A stretch of DNA of 64,000 bases. Origin: Orthonyx spaldingii. Its lineage: Eukaryota > Chordata > Aves > Passeriformes > Orthonychidae. Shown here one piece after another: positions 12,801-23,950 of the stretch. Made by a program: the position numbers and the translations under genes. A model generated the notes under the pieces. That model did no database searches and was not told the origin of the DNA. It saw nothing but the letters and a program-made list of their open reading frames with translations. Every line of letters starts with the position of its first letter. Within the stretch, counting starts at the first letter, position 1. The stretch lies in the NCBI GenBank assembly GCA_013397795.1, contig VZTJ01000638.1, forward strand, positions 1,802,804-1,866,803, in the 5' to 3' direction.

Positions 12801-12940
12801 CATGTTCTTGCATGGTGTTGTTACAATTGTGCATATGCACACATTTTCCTTTGAAACACCCAGGGTGGGCTGTAGCATGCACTGCTGTGAGGGATAGATG
12901 GCCCAAAGGATCTTGTCTGAAAATGGAAACCCTACTCTCC
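9816..12940. other. Unique non-coding DNA
   Basis: No gene or transposon is recognised. Features seen are a CTGGTACCAG palindrome at 10016-10025, an AP-1-type TGACTCA near 11014, one POU octamer at 11843-11850, and a G-rich tract listed separately. Confidence 0.6.
11482..11500 (+). other. G-rich tract, possible G-quadruplex
   Basis: The G-runs are six, four, four and two, separated by single T or A bases. A two-tetrad or bulged quadruplex could form on the + strand. This is inferred from sequence only. Confidence 0.35.
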
Positions 12941-12948
12941 CCTCATCA

Positions 12949-13072
12949 AGAGGAAATAAATGAGAAGGGGGGGGAAAAGAATTGGAAGAGCATAAGGAAG
13001 ATAAAGAGAGAACAAAGGGGAGGGAAAGGAGAGAGGACGGGAAGGAAATTTTCACAAGGCAGGAGAGAGAGC
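12949..13072 (+). repeat. Purine-rich (GA) low-complexity tract
   Basis: About 120 bp are almost entirely A and G on the + strand, with a short TTTTCAC interruption near 13049. They include a G8 run at 12967-12974. The 145-codon minus-strand frame across it (12690-13127) is a product of this composition: Ser/Leu/Phe-rich and not a gene. Such tracts can form triplex structures. Confidence 0.8.
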
Positions 13073-13199
13073 TAGGATAATCACAGGCAAAAGACAGATC
13101 CCTAAAGGATTTGATTTTAAAAGCCACAATATTTTTCCTTCACTCAGCAGCAACACTGCAGACTGGATGTCTGTTTCCAAATGCCAAAAACAAACATCA

Positions 13200-13450
13200 G
13201 GTCATGCAGCAAATGCCTGTGCCTGTCGGAGGGCACTGCCTGTCCCCTTGCCCACCCCAAACACAACAGATGTCGGCTCTCCAGCACCGCTTGCCCTAGC
13301 GGGCAAGGCAGGGACTAGTGCTTGGTGCCACCACGGTGGCCTCCCATCAGTCAGCACTGCCACCTCCCGCACCTCGGGGGCTCCCAGCCCATCCATCACA
13401 GCAGATTCCTCTGCTTCTGGCCTTCCCACGACTGGCTGAAAGGGACCGTG
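13200..13450. other. CpG-containing GC-rich patch with two perfect inverted repeats
   Basis: GC content and CpG count rise sharply above the flanks. CTTGCCC (13290-13296) pairs with GGGCAAG (13301-13307) around a 4-nt loop. GCCACC (13327-13332) pairs with GGTGGC (13335-13340) around 2 nt. Frames on both strands stay open for about 90 codons without family resemblance. It may be a small orphan CpG island or a distal regulatory element. No promoter motif in a consistent arrangement is visible. Confidence 0.4.
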
Positions 13451-13480
13451 GCATGAGGGGGAAGACAGCAAGAAAAACAA

Positions 13481-15965
13481 AATAAGTTAAGAGGAAGCTG
13501 GTGTTTTCATACAGGATTTGTGGAGTGGATTCAAATCACTGCACACAGGCAGTAAGCAAAGAAAGGAAAGGAAGAGAGCAAGAGATTAAAGCAACCCAGC
13601 TACACACAAGTGTGCTGTTTGCATGGTTGAATGGAACAAAGCAGAATTAAGACCAGCTTGCCCAGTCCTAGAAGGCTGCACAGGCTTAGACATAGGGAGA
13701 AAGCAGGGGCTGAGTCCACCACAATTCTGTCCTATGTTGCTCACAGAAAACAAAGCTTGATTCCCCGCTTTACAGAAAATCTGGTTTCAAAATACAGAAA
13801 TGGGACCCACTTGACTCACTCTCACAGAGATGCAGGAACTCCCTTTAAAAACACAGGAAAAGGGCTGGAAGGGAAGACTGTCCTCCCAACAGAAAGCAGA
13901 GACAGAATTCAGCTCTGCACCATGAAAATTGAGTTGCCTCGTTTAGACCTTGGAAAGCCTGGTGACTTTAAGTAACCTATATTTACTGAAAGCATCACAG
14001 GAACTGCAATTTAACATTTTAAATGGGTCCATATGGGAAAATGCTCCCAATACCTATGAAATCCTTTTGCTAAACAGGAATACTATTGCAGGACTAGCTA
14101 AAAGGGAGAAGTGCAACCTGCTGTATCACCACTTCTTTGCAATTCTGTCTTTTCTTACAATTTTGCCTCTGCTGAGGCCCAACAGAGCTTGCACAGTGGA
14201 AAAAAATGGGATCACACAACAGAGTGAGATGCTTCCAAGCATCTCCCACAGCCAACCCTTTCCATAAAGTAATTTCTGTTTAGAGATAGCAGATCTCTTT
14301 ACAGTTCTGCAGCTCTCTTCCCTAGCAGGCCTTTCATGCACATGAAAAGAAATATCTGATCAAATATATTCCTCTATCATGGCTTTGGAAATATTAGCAA
14401 GATTTAATTTATATATAATCATATCAGCAGAAAAGAGTTAATTGAAATATTGAATAACTACAACTTTAACAGGATTGGAACATAATGCTTCAGACGTACT
14501 AAGCAGATGATTTATCCACCATGCTATACAAATTTTAGTTAACAGTTGGGCAAAGACTTTAGAGCTATTATTTTTAGCAATAGAAGGGTATTCCCTAGGT
14601 TGTGCCAAGGCCTGTATGCTGAAAAGCATTGTGGAAGATCAGCTTATTGTGCGTTTTCTTCTCCTATTAGAAGAAAAGGAGACAAATGTGTCTGACATTT
14701 TTAATTGGGATCTTGTGATAATGCAGCAGTATGTGCACAGACAAATGAAATTTCAGTGCAAATTCACTGACCTTATCCAAGATATATCCAGGGAAGAAAA
14801 TGGCTAAATGAATTGAATTCTGTGACACGAAGCATGTATTACATTCCCAGGTGTCGTATTAATTGTGCATGTTACCAGCAGGACAGTTGTAAGACAGGTA
14901 CAATATGCCTAAAATCACTGTTGAGGTTAACTACATAGCAAAGAGATTAGCAGTGAAACAGGCCTGAACTACAAGACACCATCTCCACCTTCAGACTTTG
15001 CAGAAACTTGTTTACAGACCTGAATTCTGAATACAGGCTGTCCTTCCTGCAGCCGTGGGCCAAAGTCTCAAATGCCAATAAAAATCAATAAAATGGGGAG
15101 AAAAAAGTTGACTCTGACTATGGCTACCCAGATGTAGACAATCTCCAGTCGATCAAATCAGCAACTTTGCAGAGATGCACTTATGTTAAATCACTAGGCT
15201 GGCAGAGGCTGGTGTTTATCACCAGATTGCAAGTGGAAAACGAACTGACAAATCTCAGATGAGATCCCAGGGAGCGGGATTCATGTTATAAAATCAGCCA
15301 CTCAGTAAGGCAGCGTGCAGTACCAAACTCATGCTTCCTGCAGTTTTTTCTCTAGACACTGCTTTCAATTAATTCCCTTGGGACCTTGCATTAGTCACAT
15401 AGTTGCGTGGCATCTCTCTCCCCTTCTGTGAAATGGGAAGAGTAACACTGCCTTTCCACCAGGGACATATGCAGATAATCATCTCAACAGTTGTGATTAG
15501 ACACAGTGATAATAGGGGCAAAAGTACTGGGGAGACTGAGGAAGACTGAACTACTCACTGTAAAAAGAGCAAATTGATCTAGCTAAAGTAAGTGATGTGC
15601 CTGGCTTAGTGTCCAGAAGTAAATTTCAAGCCCCTGAAAAAGCAAGGATGAAATACTCTGCACTGCAGAAAAACATACATGCAGAATTCCTGTTCAAAGC
15701 TTCCCATGTCACCCATTTAAGTTTAGATACAGACATTTACTTGAAAATTACTACTAGTGCGTGCAGGTACACAGAAATACAGAGTAAAATTGTCTGGCTA
15801 CATGCATCCCAAATCTTTTTTTCCTATCTGCTTTCACAGTCAGTTCTCTGGAATCATGGTGTCTCAGAAGAATAATGAGTAAAAATCCTGTTAAAATAAA
15901 GATTGACCTAAAATTCTGAATTAAATTGAAGCCAGCACCTTTCCTCCAATATCTTTGCTATTAGG
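13481..15965. other. Unique non-coding DNA up to the assembly gap
   Basis: No gene or transposon is recognised. The stretch 14380-14640 is AT-rich and includes a MEF2-type site, TTATTTTTAG, at 14568-14577. The sequence breaks off at the run of N. Confidence 0.6.
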
Positions 15966-16011
15966 NNNNNNNNNNNNNNNNNNNNNNNNNNNNNNNNNNN
16001 NNNNNNNNNNN
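15966..16011. other. Assembly gap, 46 N
   Basis: The bases are unknown. The gap abuts a 33-base A run and lies about 150 bp before a C-tract, so the break probably reflects homopolymers that sequencing could not cross. The true length may differ from 46. Confidence 0.99.
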
Positions 16012-16015
16012 GTAG

Positions 16016-16048
<33 letters not shown>
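16016..16048 (+). repeat. A33 homopolymer at the gap edge
   Basis: Thirty-three A follow GTAG after the gap. It could be plain slippage or the tail of a retrocopied insert whose body is hidden in the gap. The sequence before the gap shows no recognisable body. Confidence 0.9.
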
Positions 16049-16051
<3 letters not shown>

Positions 16052-16160
16052 CAAAGAACTCTGTACTGGTTTGGTATTTGCTATTAGAAACATTCTACCT
16101 CAGATGTGGAAAAGATACACGAGTATCCCACTACAGTCGTTACATATGTTCTGTTCTTTC

Positions 16161-16182
16161 CACCCCCCCCCCACCCCCCCCC
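16161..16182 (+). repeat. C-tract interrupted by single A
   Basis: The order is C, A, ten C, A, nine C. On the - strand this gives two long G runs, so slippage and quadruplex or i-motif formation are likely. Length is probably unreliable in the assembly. Confidence 0.85.
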
Positions 16183-16186
16183 GGTT

Positions 16187-18500
16187 CAAAATATTTGGTT
16201 GCAAAGTCTAGAGAACCTTCTGTATTTTCCATGCTGATTCATGGCAGCCCTACATGTTCTTGAAGGATTTTCAGGAAGTGGTAGAAGGCACAAAATCACC
16301 CAAGCGTGTACAAAGTCCTGAAATGATAAGGCAGAGCTGTAGGATACCAGAATTGTTCCAAGGTGCTGAAGCTTCATCTCCTCTCTTTTGCCCTGAACAG
16401 ACAGGCCAAAGCAAGCAAAAGACCAGACATCTTTGAAGCTTTTCCTGGTATGTTTCCAAAAACGCCGCATGCCAAGGCTCTTGTCAGGGAAATCTCTGCA
16501 ACGTCCAAATGCCAGCTCATGAAACGATGCTTTGCTTTCCCAGTACACCTCTTGTGCCAGTGGGAATTCTGACCCCACATCCCCATGCAACACACACAGC
16601 CAAGGCCTCAAGATGGTGCCCTCAAGAAAACAGTGCCCTCAAAAGTGTGGTGTGGCCCAGTGCTTAGAAGAGACTACCTGCATGTAAGGAAGTGAAGCAG
16701 CATCTCAGATAGAAGATAATTTGATTTTAAATGGAAGACAGGAAAAAAAGAGTTGAAAGATTCCTGTGTAGCTTAAGATACCAAAGATATGCAGAAATGC
16801 AGTTGAAATGACAGAGGTGCAGGTATGGGAGAGGGAAGAAATTCAGAGCTAGTCTAGATCCCAACTCTCCTCCCTAGCTGGGAACGCTGGCAAAAGCAGC
16901 AACCAGAGCATAGAGGGTGCAAAGAGCTGGAGCTTTCTCCAGCTGGAAACAGTGTAATAGTATGAGAAGAGTTGTATCATTACATTCTATAAAATAATTT
17001 AATAATAACTACGTATGAATTACCTAATTACTTATCTCAGTTCCAGGATGTATTGCCTTACTATTTATTAAAAGAGCTAAATTTTAACAGAAGTGAATGG
17101 TCAGTGCCTCCCTTGGACTGCTGTTAAAGGCTGCTTTCGTTTTTAACTGTGAAGATTATTCATAAATATACCATCAAAGCCCCTGCTGGAAGATGGCAAA
17201 ATCTGTTATGGATCCACATTTCCCCAACTGATCCTGTGTGCTGTCACCAGTAATAGGACTGGAGAAAGGATCAGTCCCAGGGCAAGAATCTCTCCAGATA
17301 TTGGGATTTTTTTGCTAAATAGATTCAGAGTAGCCCCAGCCTTGGAGATGATAGCAGGAACATGTCACCAGCTTACTCTGCTTGTGCAGACACAATCAGA
17401 AAAAGAGCTACTGGCTTGGGGGTGCCTGTCCCAGTGGCTTTCACAGCTTTAATAACAAAAGTGAGAACTAAAATCATTAATTGCAATAACTGCAAGCAAC
17501 ATTGGAGCTTCTGCCAATCTTCCCAGCTTAGCCAGGTCTCCCTACCTCTGCCATGCTGGCATTGATATATTCATTACTCCCAGTAATTCTTCATGCCACT
17601 GATGACAATTTCTAGGGAGCAAATTGAAAGTCTTTTCCCCAAGTCATGCAAAACACAGTTGATTTAGCAGAAAAGGAACAACAAATCCCAAAATGAACGC
17701 TACAGGACCTCTGTGTTCAGGATGGATGCACATATTCAGATCACTGAAGCCATACCTTATTCTCTTGCCCTTAAACCCTGGAGGTTCATTAAGCCTAAGC
17801 CTGGCAGTATTTACATTTGGCAAGTCAACACTGCGAAGTCTTCTAGGGATGGAGAGAGTAGGGATTTGGGGAGGCGAGAGAGGCAGCCAACATTCCTGCT
17901 TCGTGGAGTGAGATCCCAGGAAGCAGTTGTGCCTGTAGTTTTCTTTTGTCCCTCTTTTCTCTCACATGGCTGATCCTTCCTGCCAGGAAGGTCCTAGAAA
18001 TAAGGTCTTGCAACATCTGAAATCAGCAGCTGCATCTTATCATTAAAATGCCTTTAAAGCACTTCTGCTTCCCTCAGATTATGGTATGGAACTTCTTTCT
18101 ATTTCTGCACTCATAAATCACACACACAGGCGTTGTTGGGGAAGCTGGCTTTGACTGTTGAGCACAGATGCAGGCTGGGAACAGGAGTTTTCAGATTCCA
18201 CTCTCCACAGGACATTAATCCAGTATAACCAATACACCATCTCACACTTCACCACAGCTCAGTCCCACTGATAAATCAGAGACCCACAGCACTGCAGTGG
18301 GGTCTGCAAACGAGTCCTGGATTTAGGGTACTGAACAGCAGCTTCCTCTAAATTCTCAAGATTCTCACTACTAAAGATATCAGCCCATCAAATGACTCCC
18401 TGTAACCTCTGCCCTGTCCTCATCTCCCATTCCAAGGAGAGCAACCTCCCTGCTCCCACTCTTCTGGCAAAGGAGAAAGCCCCTGGGACTGAAATGTCAC
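16187..18500. other. Unique non-coding DNA
   Basis: A 141-codon minus-strand frame (16186-16611) has no recognisable domain and overlaps plus-strand frames, so it is treated as chance. An AT-rich stretch near 16.98-17.04 kb includes a TACGTA palindrome. Nothing else is recognised. Confidence 0.55.
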
Positions 18501-18716
18501 AGATTCTGAGGACACGATTAATTATTTAAATCGACAAAATTACATTCCACTGGTGACATTCAGCTCTACATCTACTGTGCCTCTGCCTCTCCCCTTCCCT
18601 CCCTGCCAGCCCCCAGCAGTTCTTCCCCCTGTGGACATGTGCCAGCAAGGGATCTGTTCCTTTCACTCTGCTCTCTGCTAAATGTTTTTTATTCTCAACC
18701 ACCTGCCCCAGGCCCT

Positions 18717-18790
18717 CTCATCAATTATTAATCAAGTGATGCATGAATATGCAAATCAACCCACGCACTCATTTTATTAAATTAAATAAA
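18717..18790. promoter_or_regulatory. Candidate enhancer core: homeodomain and POU motifs
   Basis: Within about 70 bp there are several ATTA/TAAT cores (AATTATTAATCA near 18723) and a POU octamer ATGCAAAT at 18749-18756. A GCATGAAT half precedes the octamer, and AT-rich sequence follows. This density is typical of vertebrate developmental non-coding elements. No alignment was possible, so conservation is not shown. AT-richness alone raises the number of TAAT cores. Confidence 0.3.
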
Positions 18791-18800
18791 AAAAAAAAGA

Positions 18801-21800
18801 GACATGGCATGTACAGCAGCAGAATAGATGATGGGGTGGACTGCTCCAGGGAAGTGGGGATAGGTGCTGTCTAAGAGAGAAAGAAGGAGTAGGATGAGAG
18901 GGAATATGCACTATACACAACTAGCAGGAGGATAATTTCTAGAGCCACTCGTGTTTAAAGTGATGTTCTGCAGGAAGGTGGGAGCTGAAAGATGACTACA
19001 TGCACATTCAGGAGGGCTTTATTCTGCAGCAAATGAACAGGTGAAGAATCCAGCTCCTTTCTAATAATCCAGGTCAACAGGGGCACTGTGGAGCAGGGCA
19101 GGCATGTACGAGACTGGGGTGTTCCAGCTGGCCATGCACAAGGCATTTCCACCTGGCCCACAGCATCCACCTCAGCAAAAATGCAGCTGGGCTGCATCCA
19201 TGTGAACAGATACGGGTAAGCCAAGAACACTGCCTCTAGATTGATCTTCTTAGTGGGAACCACTGCTGCCACCTGTCTGGTTCAAGGGAGAGGAATGAGG
19301 AAGGGATTCCTTGAAAATTGTGTCTTCTCCCAGATGATAACATGCTGACCCATTCTGTGTTAGGTGCTGAAAAGAACTCTCTCTCCCATCAAGTTTTCTA
19401 TTTGTGTAGCATCCTGTCTCACCTTCACCCTTCCCAATACTCTCTCCACACCTTTACACACCAAGTGGTCGTTCTGGATTTCCTAAAAATCGTTCTCTGG
19501 TGGACAGGGTATGAGCTATGACACTGGCCTGTCATTTCCATTAAGTGCAAGGTTGCCTGATTGCTGATGCCAGATCTGCACAAGCAAAAAAACTTAAAAC
19601 TCAAATCCCCTTCCAAGACAGGGAAAGAGTGCTGCTACCCACATGCCTACAAGCCCTTTAGGCCTGTAAGAAAAGAGAGGGCACCATCTGGTCTGCTTTC
19701 CTGGTCCCTGGTGTTGTGGTGAGCACAGCTGAATAGCTTTAGGATGACTCTCATTCCTAGTTCCCAACACTTTTGCACAAGCATCCCCTTGTGTGTAGGT
19801 GAGACTGTCCCTGCCCCATGAAGACACCATACTCCATTTCCATCAAAACAGCTTGGCTTTTTCCCTTTCTGCCAGCTTCACCGAGCTCCATGTCACTGCT
19901 TGACTCATGTCAGGTATTGACCTTCATGGGGGTTTGACAAGGTGGTGCATGGGCAATCACAGGGCCTTATGCTTTCTCCCCCAACAGAGATCAGTAGGTT
20001 ATCCTGACTTGTTCTAAACATTCCTACTAGATGCTGTTATGTTGGGAAGGCATTTTTTTATTGTTCAGTAAATCAAGAAAATGCTGATGGAAAAGGCCAT
20101 ACCATTCTTTCCAGGCAGCCAACTTGTGACTCCTGAGGCCATCACATCAAACTTCTCTGCAGAGGCTGGGACACATGTTGTGTCCAAGGCAAAGGGATGC
20201 TGGAGCTGGCAGCAGGCCCAATTCTGTCCTAAGCACAGTTTCAAAGAGGTGCTATGGTTGTTGGATTGGGAGACTCCCATGTAGCTTCATCTCCCCATAA
20301 GGTTGTGAGATTTAGGAGATGAGTTTTCTACTTCCTGGCAGTATCATGATTTTGAGAAGCAATTTGCAGAATCAGGAGAATCTTTTACCTCCAGTACAGC
20401 TTGCAGCCACACACACTTTATGGAATTGCTGAAGAAAGGCCAGAGGAAAGGTGAATGCATCAGCAGCTGGAAATTACGTGCTCACATGATTCCTTGGCCA
20501 CTGCTATGCTTATGGGGGTACCAAAGGTGGATGGAAGGGGAGGAACAGCTTTCTCACCCACTGATCCAAGACTGTTGCTTCATATTGAGGAGTGATTCTG
20601 GTTAAAAACCTCCTTCATAAAACAGCTAACAATCCTGCTGACAAAAGCTCGGGGCTTAAAAAGTACAAGGCCTAACCTCAGTGGCACTTATGTCTTAGTA
20701 ATATCTGTACTACAAAGACGTGAAAAGATGCTGCAACATCAGTCACAATATCAGCATCGGTGCAAAAAGTCCAGTGTGGGGAGTTTCAATATTACAGAGT
20801 AATGCTGCACCTGAATGGAAATGCACAAGGATGAAGATGGCAGGAGTGAGTTCAAACACACCCCACACTTTCCACATGTGCAGCTGCATCTCCCCACAGA
20901 AGCACCTGTACGGGGATACCTGAGGTGCCGACATGCCAAGTGGGCCAGATGCTCTGTGCTAACAACCTGTCCCCAACATGCACCCATGGGATTCAGCACC
21001 CATAAATGCCTTGCAGGGGGTCAGCTTCTTCATTCCTTCAAGGCATCTCACACCCCACTTCTGTATGCAGCATGCACCTCTGATCCATTCAGGAAGCAAG
21101 AGGGTTCCTGCTTTTTAACTTCAGAATGGGAGGGAAAAGGAGAAAAAAAAAAAAAAGAACTCCCCTAGTGTCAACATCTAAATGTTAATTTGGAATGTGA
21201 TTTTTTTTTGTTTTGTTTTGTTTTCTAAATTGCTCTTAACTGTGTGCCAGCACACAGGTAAATTGTTCTTGGCTGAGAAAATGGCCTGTCTCTCTTCTCA
21301 GAGATTAACAGAGAAGACAGTGAATGGAGCAGCAAACAAGAAAACCATGCTCCTTTTACAAATCATTCAATGGTTTCCTGACTTCTTTTCTATATATTTT
21401 TCAGCTGTAAATGAGTTTCTACTGCTCACTCTAGCTGAAGGCCATGCTTGCCATTGTTACTCCCCATTTTCTTTTTAAACAAGGTGGAGGAAGGAAGGAG
21501 AAGTAATTTGCTGCCATGGTGACTCCAAGCAAAATTTCTGTACTTTCCTCCTGGCCCTCCAAAAGCTTCCCCCAGCCACCTTCCCCAAGAACCCTACTCA
21601 TCTGGCATAGGAATGCCCACGCTTGTCTGACTCAAAGGGAGCCTGGCTCCTCAAATGGCAGACCGCCCTTTTCCTATTGTTGGGAAGAATGAAGGATATC
21701 TCACTCAGCTCTCTGTCTAGGAAAAAAGCTGGAAGCAGCCAACAAGGAGGTCTAACGGACCCATCCAAAACTTTGTAGAAGTAGTGCCAGAACTGTAACC

Positions 21801-22500
21801 AGGGAGAATGAACCTGTATGTCACTACACTTTTGTCCATCAGTAGTTAATAACACTGGCAGCAGAGGTCAGAGGATGGATATGTGGTCCAGATACTTGCA
21901 CATTCTTCTCCTGCAAAGCCATGCCAAGAAAAGAACAGTAGCTAGTAGCTAAGACTAAAACACTGCTTCTTTGCCCAGACAAAAATAATACAAGCTACCA
22001 GTGTCCATCTCTCACATGGAACAATTGCTTCCCTAAACCCATTACCTATCCCTCTCAATGACTATTTCCCACAACTCTGCATTGTAGGTCTTGGTTTCAG
22101 TTTTGAGTGGTGATAACAGTTCACAAGAGTTGGGTTGTTTCAGTTATATAACAAGCCTATTGCATTTTTCCGAAGTTGTCCTCTATCGCTCTTCTTCCCT
22201 ATTAAAGCAGTTCCCCTTTTTTACTTCAAAAATCTGACTCAACTCTTCTTTCCCAGTCTTAAGAGAATTTCCATATTATGGTGCCAAAAGGAGAAAGGAA
22301 ATCCTAAATGTAATGCTGTAGAATCAGAGTTCTCATATACCAGTTAGATTCAAAAGGGCTTCCCTTTATGTCAAAAAACACCATTAAGATCTTGTGCTTT
22401 TTGAAGCACAAAACTCATTTGCATTTTGAAGGTTATTCCTCATGCTGAAAGAGGGGGAACATGGTTTTTGCCTGGAATTAACACAACCTGTCATGTTCTC
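18801..22500. other. Unique non-coding DNA
   Basis: No gene, RNA or transposon is recognised. Simple tracts include an A14 run near 21.14 kb and a short TTTTG repeat at 21.2 kb. Open frames are all near 100 codons or less and unrelated to families I know. One POU octamer on the - strand lies at 22417-22424. Confidence 0.55.
21201..21225 (+). repeat. T run followed by (TTTTG)n
   Basis: T9 is followed by TTTTG-type units. This is a short simple repeat of no evident function. Confidence 0.75.
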
Positions 22501-22520
22501 TTAAATATACAAAGGCTTCA

Positions 22521-22590
22521 CCTGCGCTGGCGGATGGTCTACTGATATAATTAATAATCATGTGACAGATGAAAATATCTATTTGCTTGA
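22521..22590. promoter_or_regulatory. Candidate enhancer core: E-box, TAAT cluster and MEIS site
   Basis: In order there are CACCTG, two CpG-containing words, TAATTAATAATCA, and TGACAGAT at 22563-22570. TGACAG is the MEIS/PREP core and TAAT/AATCA words are HOX/PBX-type. Their adjacency resembles HOX-TALE elements. Function is inferred from motifs only. Confidence 0.3.
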
Positions 22591-23700
22591 TTCATGGATC
22601 TTGGGTGAGTATGAGGAATGAGAGACTTATGCCTGCCTTCCTTGCATTGGAAGTTTAATTTACTGCCTCTTTAGAGAAATAGCACTCATTTCTCCCTCTC
22701 CAAGATTCTTGCAGCTTATCTCAGAGGAGATGCACACACTCCTTTATGGAGACTGATTCCAGTCCTGAAAACTTGAAAGTATGTGTGCTTTTCCACACGT
22801 CCAACATGAAAACACACTGAAACCTTTATCCATAGAAAGCACAGCAAGAGGAAACACTGCTTTCTTAACTTTTCAAGTGTGGGGCTCTAAAAATGGGGGC
22901 ATCAATAACAACCAGCACTAGAAATCCCAGCCTTTAGTTCTTTGACAGTTTCCCCCACCCCCCCATAGGAATTACAGCTTATCCATATTCTTATAGCACA
23001 ACAGGATTGCATTTTAGAAGCGTTAACTATATTGTCACTTGCACACAGAAACATCCAACAGCCCAAAACAATATATTTGTGACTGATGTGTGCTTTAACT
23101 GGAGCAGAAATCCCACCAAAATGCACGGTTGTGGGAAACCCTTGTATGCAGACACATCACTCCAGCATCGTAACATCTCGCATCACTCACAAACAAGGTA
23201 AAAAAGGTGAAAGGAATTAACTCAGGCAACCCAGTCCCAAATAATAAATTTTAAAATTCAGCTAACTGGATGGGAAAAGAGGTCATTAAGACCACCATCA
23301 TTTAAGGTACTCAGGACAGATGAGGGAAGTCCCTGAAGGAAGGGTCTCTGAGCCATGTGAGAGTGGTCTGCTGGAATGGGATCTGAAGAGATGTTCTCAG
23401 AGAATAGAGCAGAGCTCCTGGCTTTCTGCAGTACCCACCCTTCACATCACACCGGCACATCAGAAACCTCAGCTGGAAAGGAATATTCATATACCTTTGG
23501 AATACAGACTTCAGAGGCAGAGCTTTCAAAGTAACCCAAGAACGCATCTAAGATAACAGATTTATGCACATATCCCTTTTCCATCTCTAATTTCCAGAGA
23601 TGAAGAACCTGAATTCGACTTCTGCATCCACAGAATGGGTGTTATGCAGAAACCTTTCCAGTAAAAGATTAGTTCCCTTTTTAAAATTTTAATTTTCACT

Positions 23701-23885
23701 TCTTTCAGTCCTGAAAGTAATTAAGTTTCAATGGCAGCTAATTATAAGCAAAGAGAAATCAGAGGCTGCATGGCTGTCTGTTCGGTGCAAGCTTGGCAAA
23801 GTGTTTTTTAATTGGTAACCCTTTGCTGTGTGCATTTCAATCCATTTTGCACTGTGTATATCGTTCCAGATTCATATTATATCCA
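23701..23885. promoter_or_regulatory. Candidate conserved non-coding element
   Basis: It opens with the perfect inverted repeat CTTTCAG-TC-CTGAAAG (23702-23717). It then carries GTAATTAAG, GCTAATTATAAG, an NFI-type TTGGCA half site, TTTTTAATTGG and two isolated CpG (near 23783 and 23862) in otherwise CpG-poor DNA. This mixture resembles vertebrate developmental enhancers. Confirming it needs cross-species alignment. Confidence 0.3.
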
Positions 23886-23950
23886 TGACCTTTCATCTAA
23901 TGACAGAAGCTCATGCAGAGAAAAAATGATTATTTTAACAAACAGACATT

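Noticed and set aside
12690..13127. 145-codon minus-strand frame
   Set aside because: It is the translation of a purine tract (Ser/Phe/Leu-rich low complexity).
15908..16263. Frames spanning the N run
   Set aside because: They include unknown bases and a Lys or Phe homopolymer from the A33 run, so they are not meaningful.
16186..16611. 141-codon minus-strand frame
   Set aside because: No family resemblance, overlapping plus-strand frames, and no splice or promoter context.
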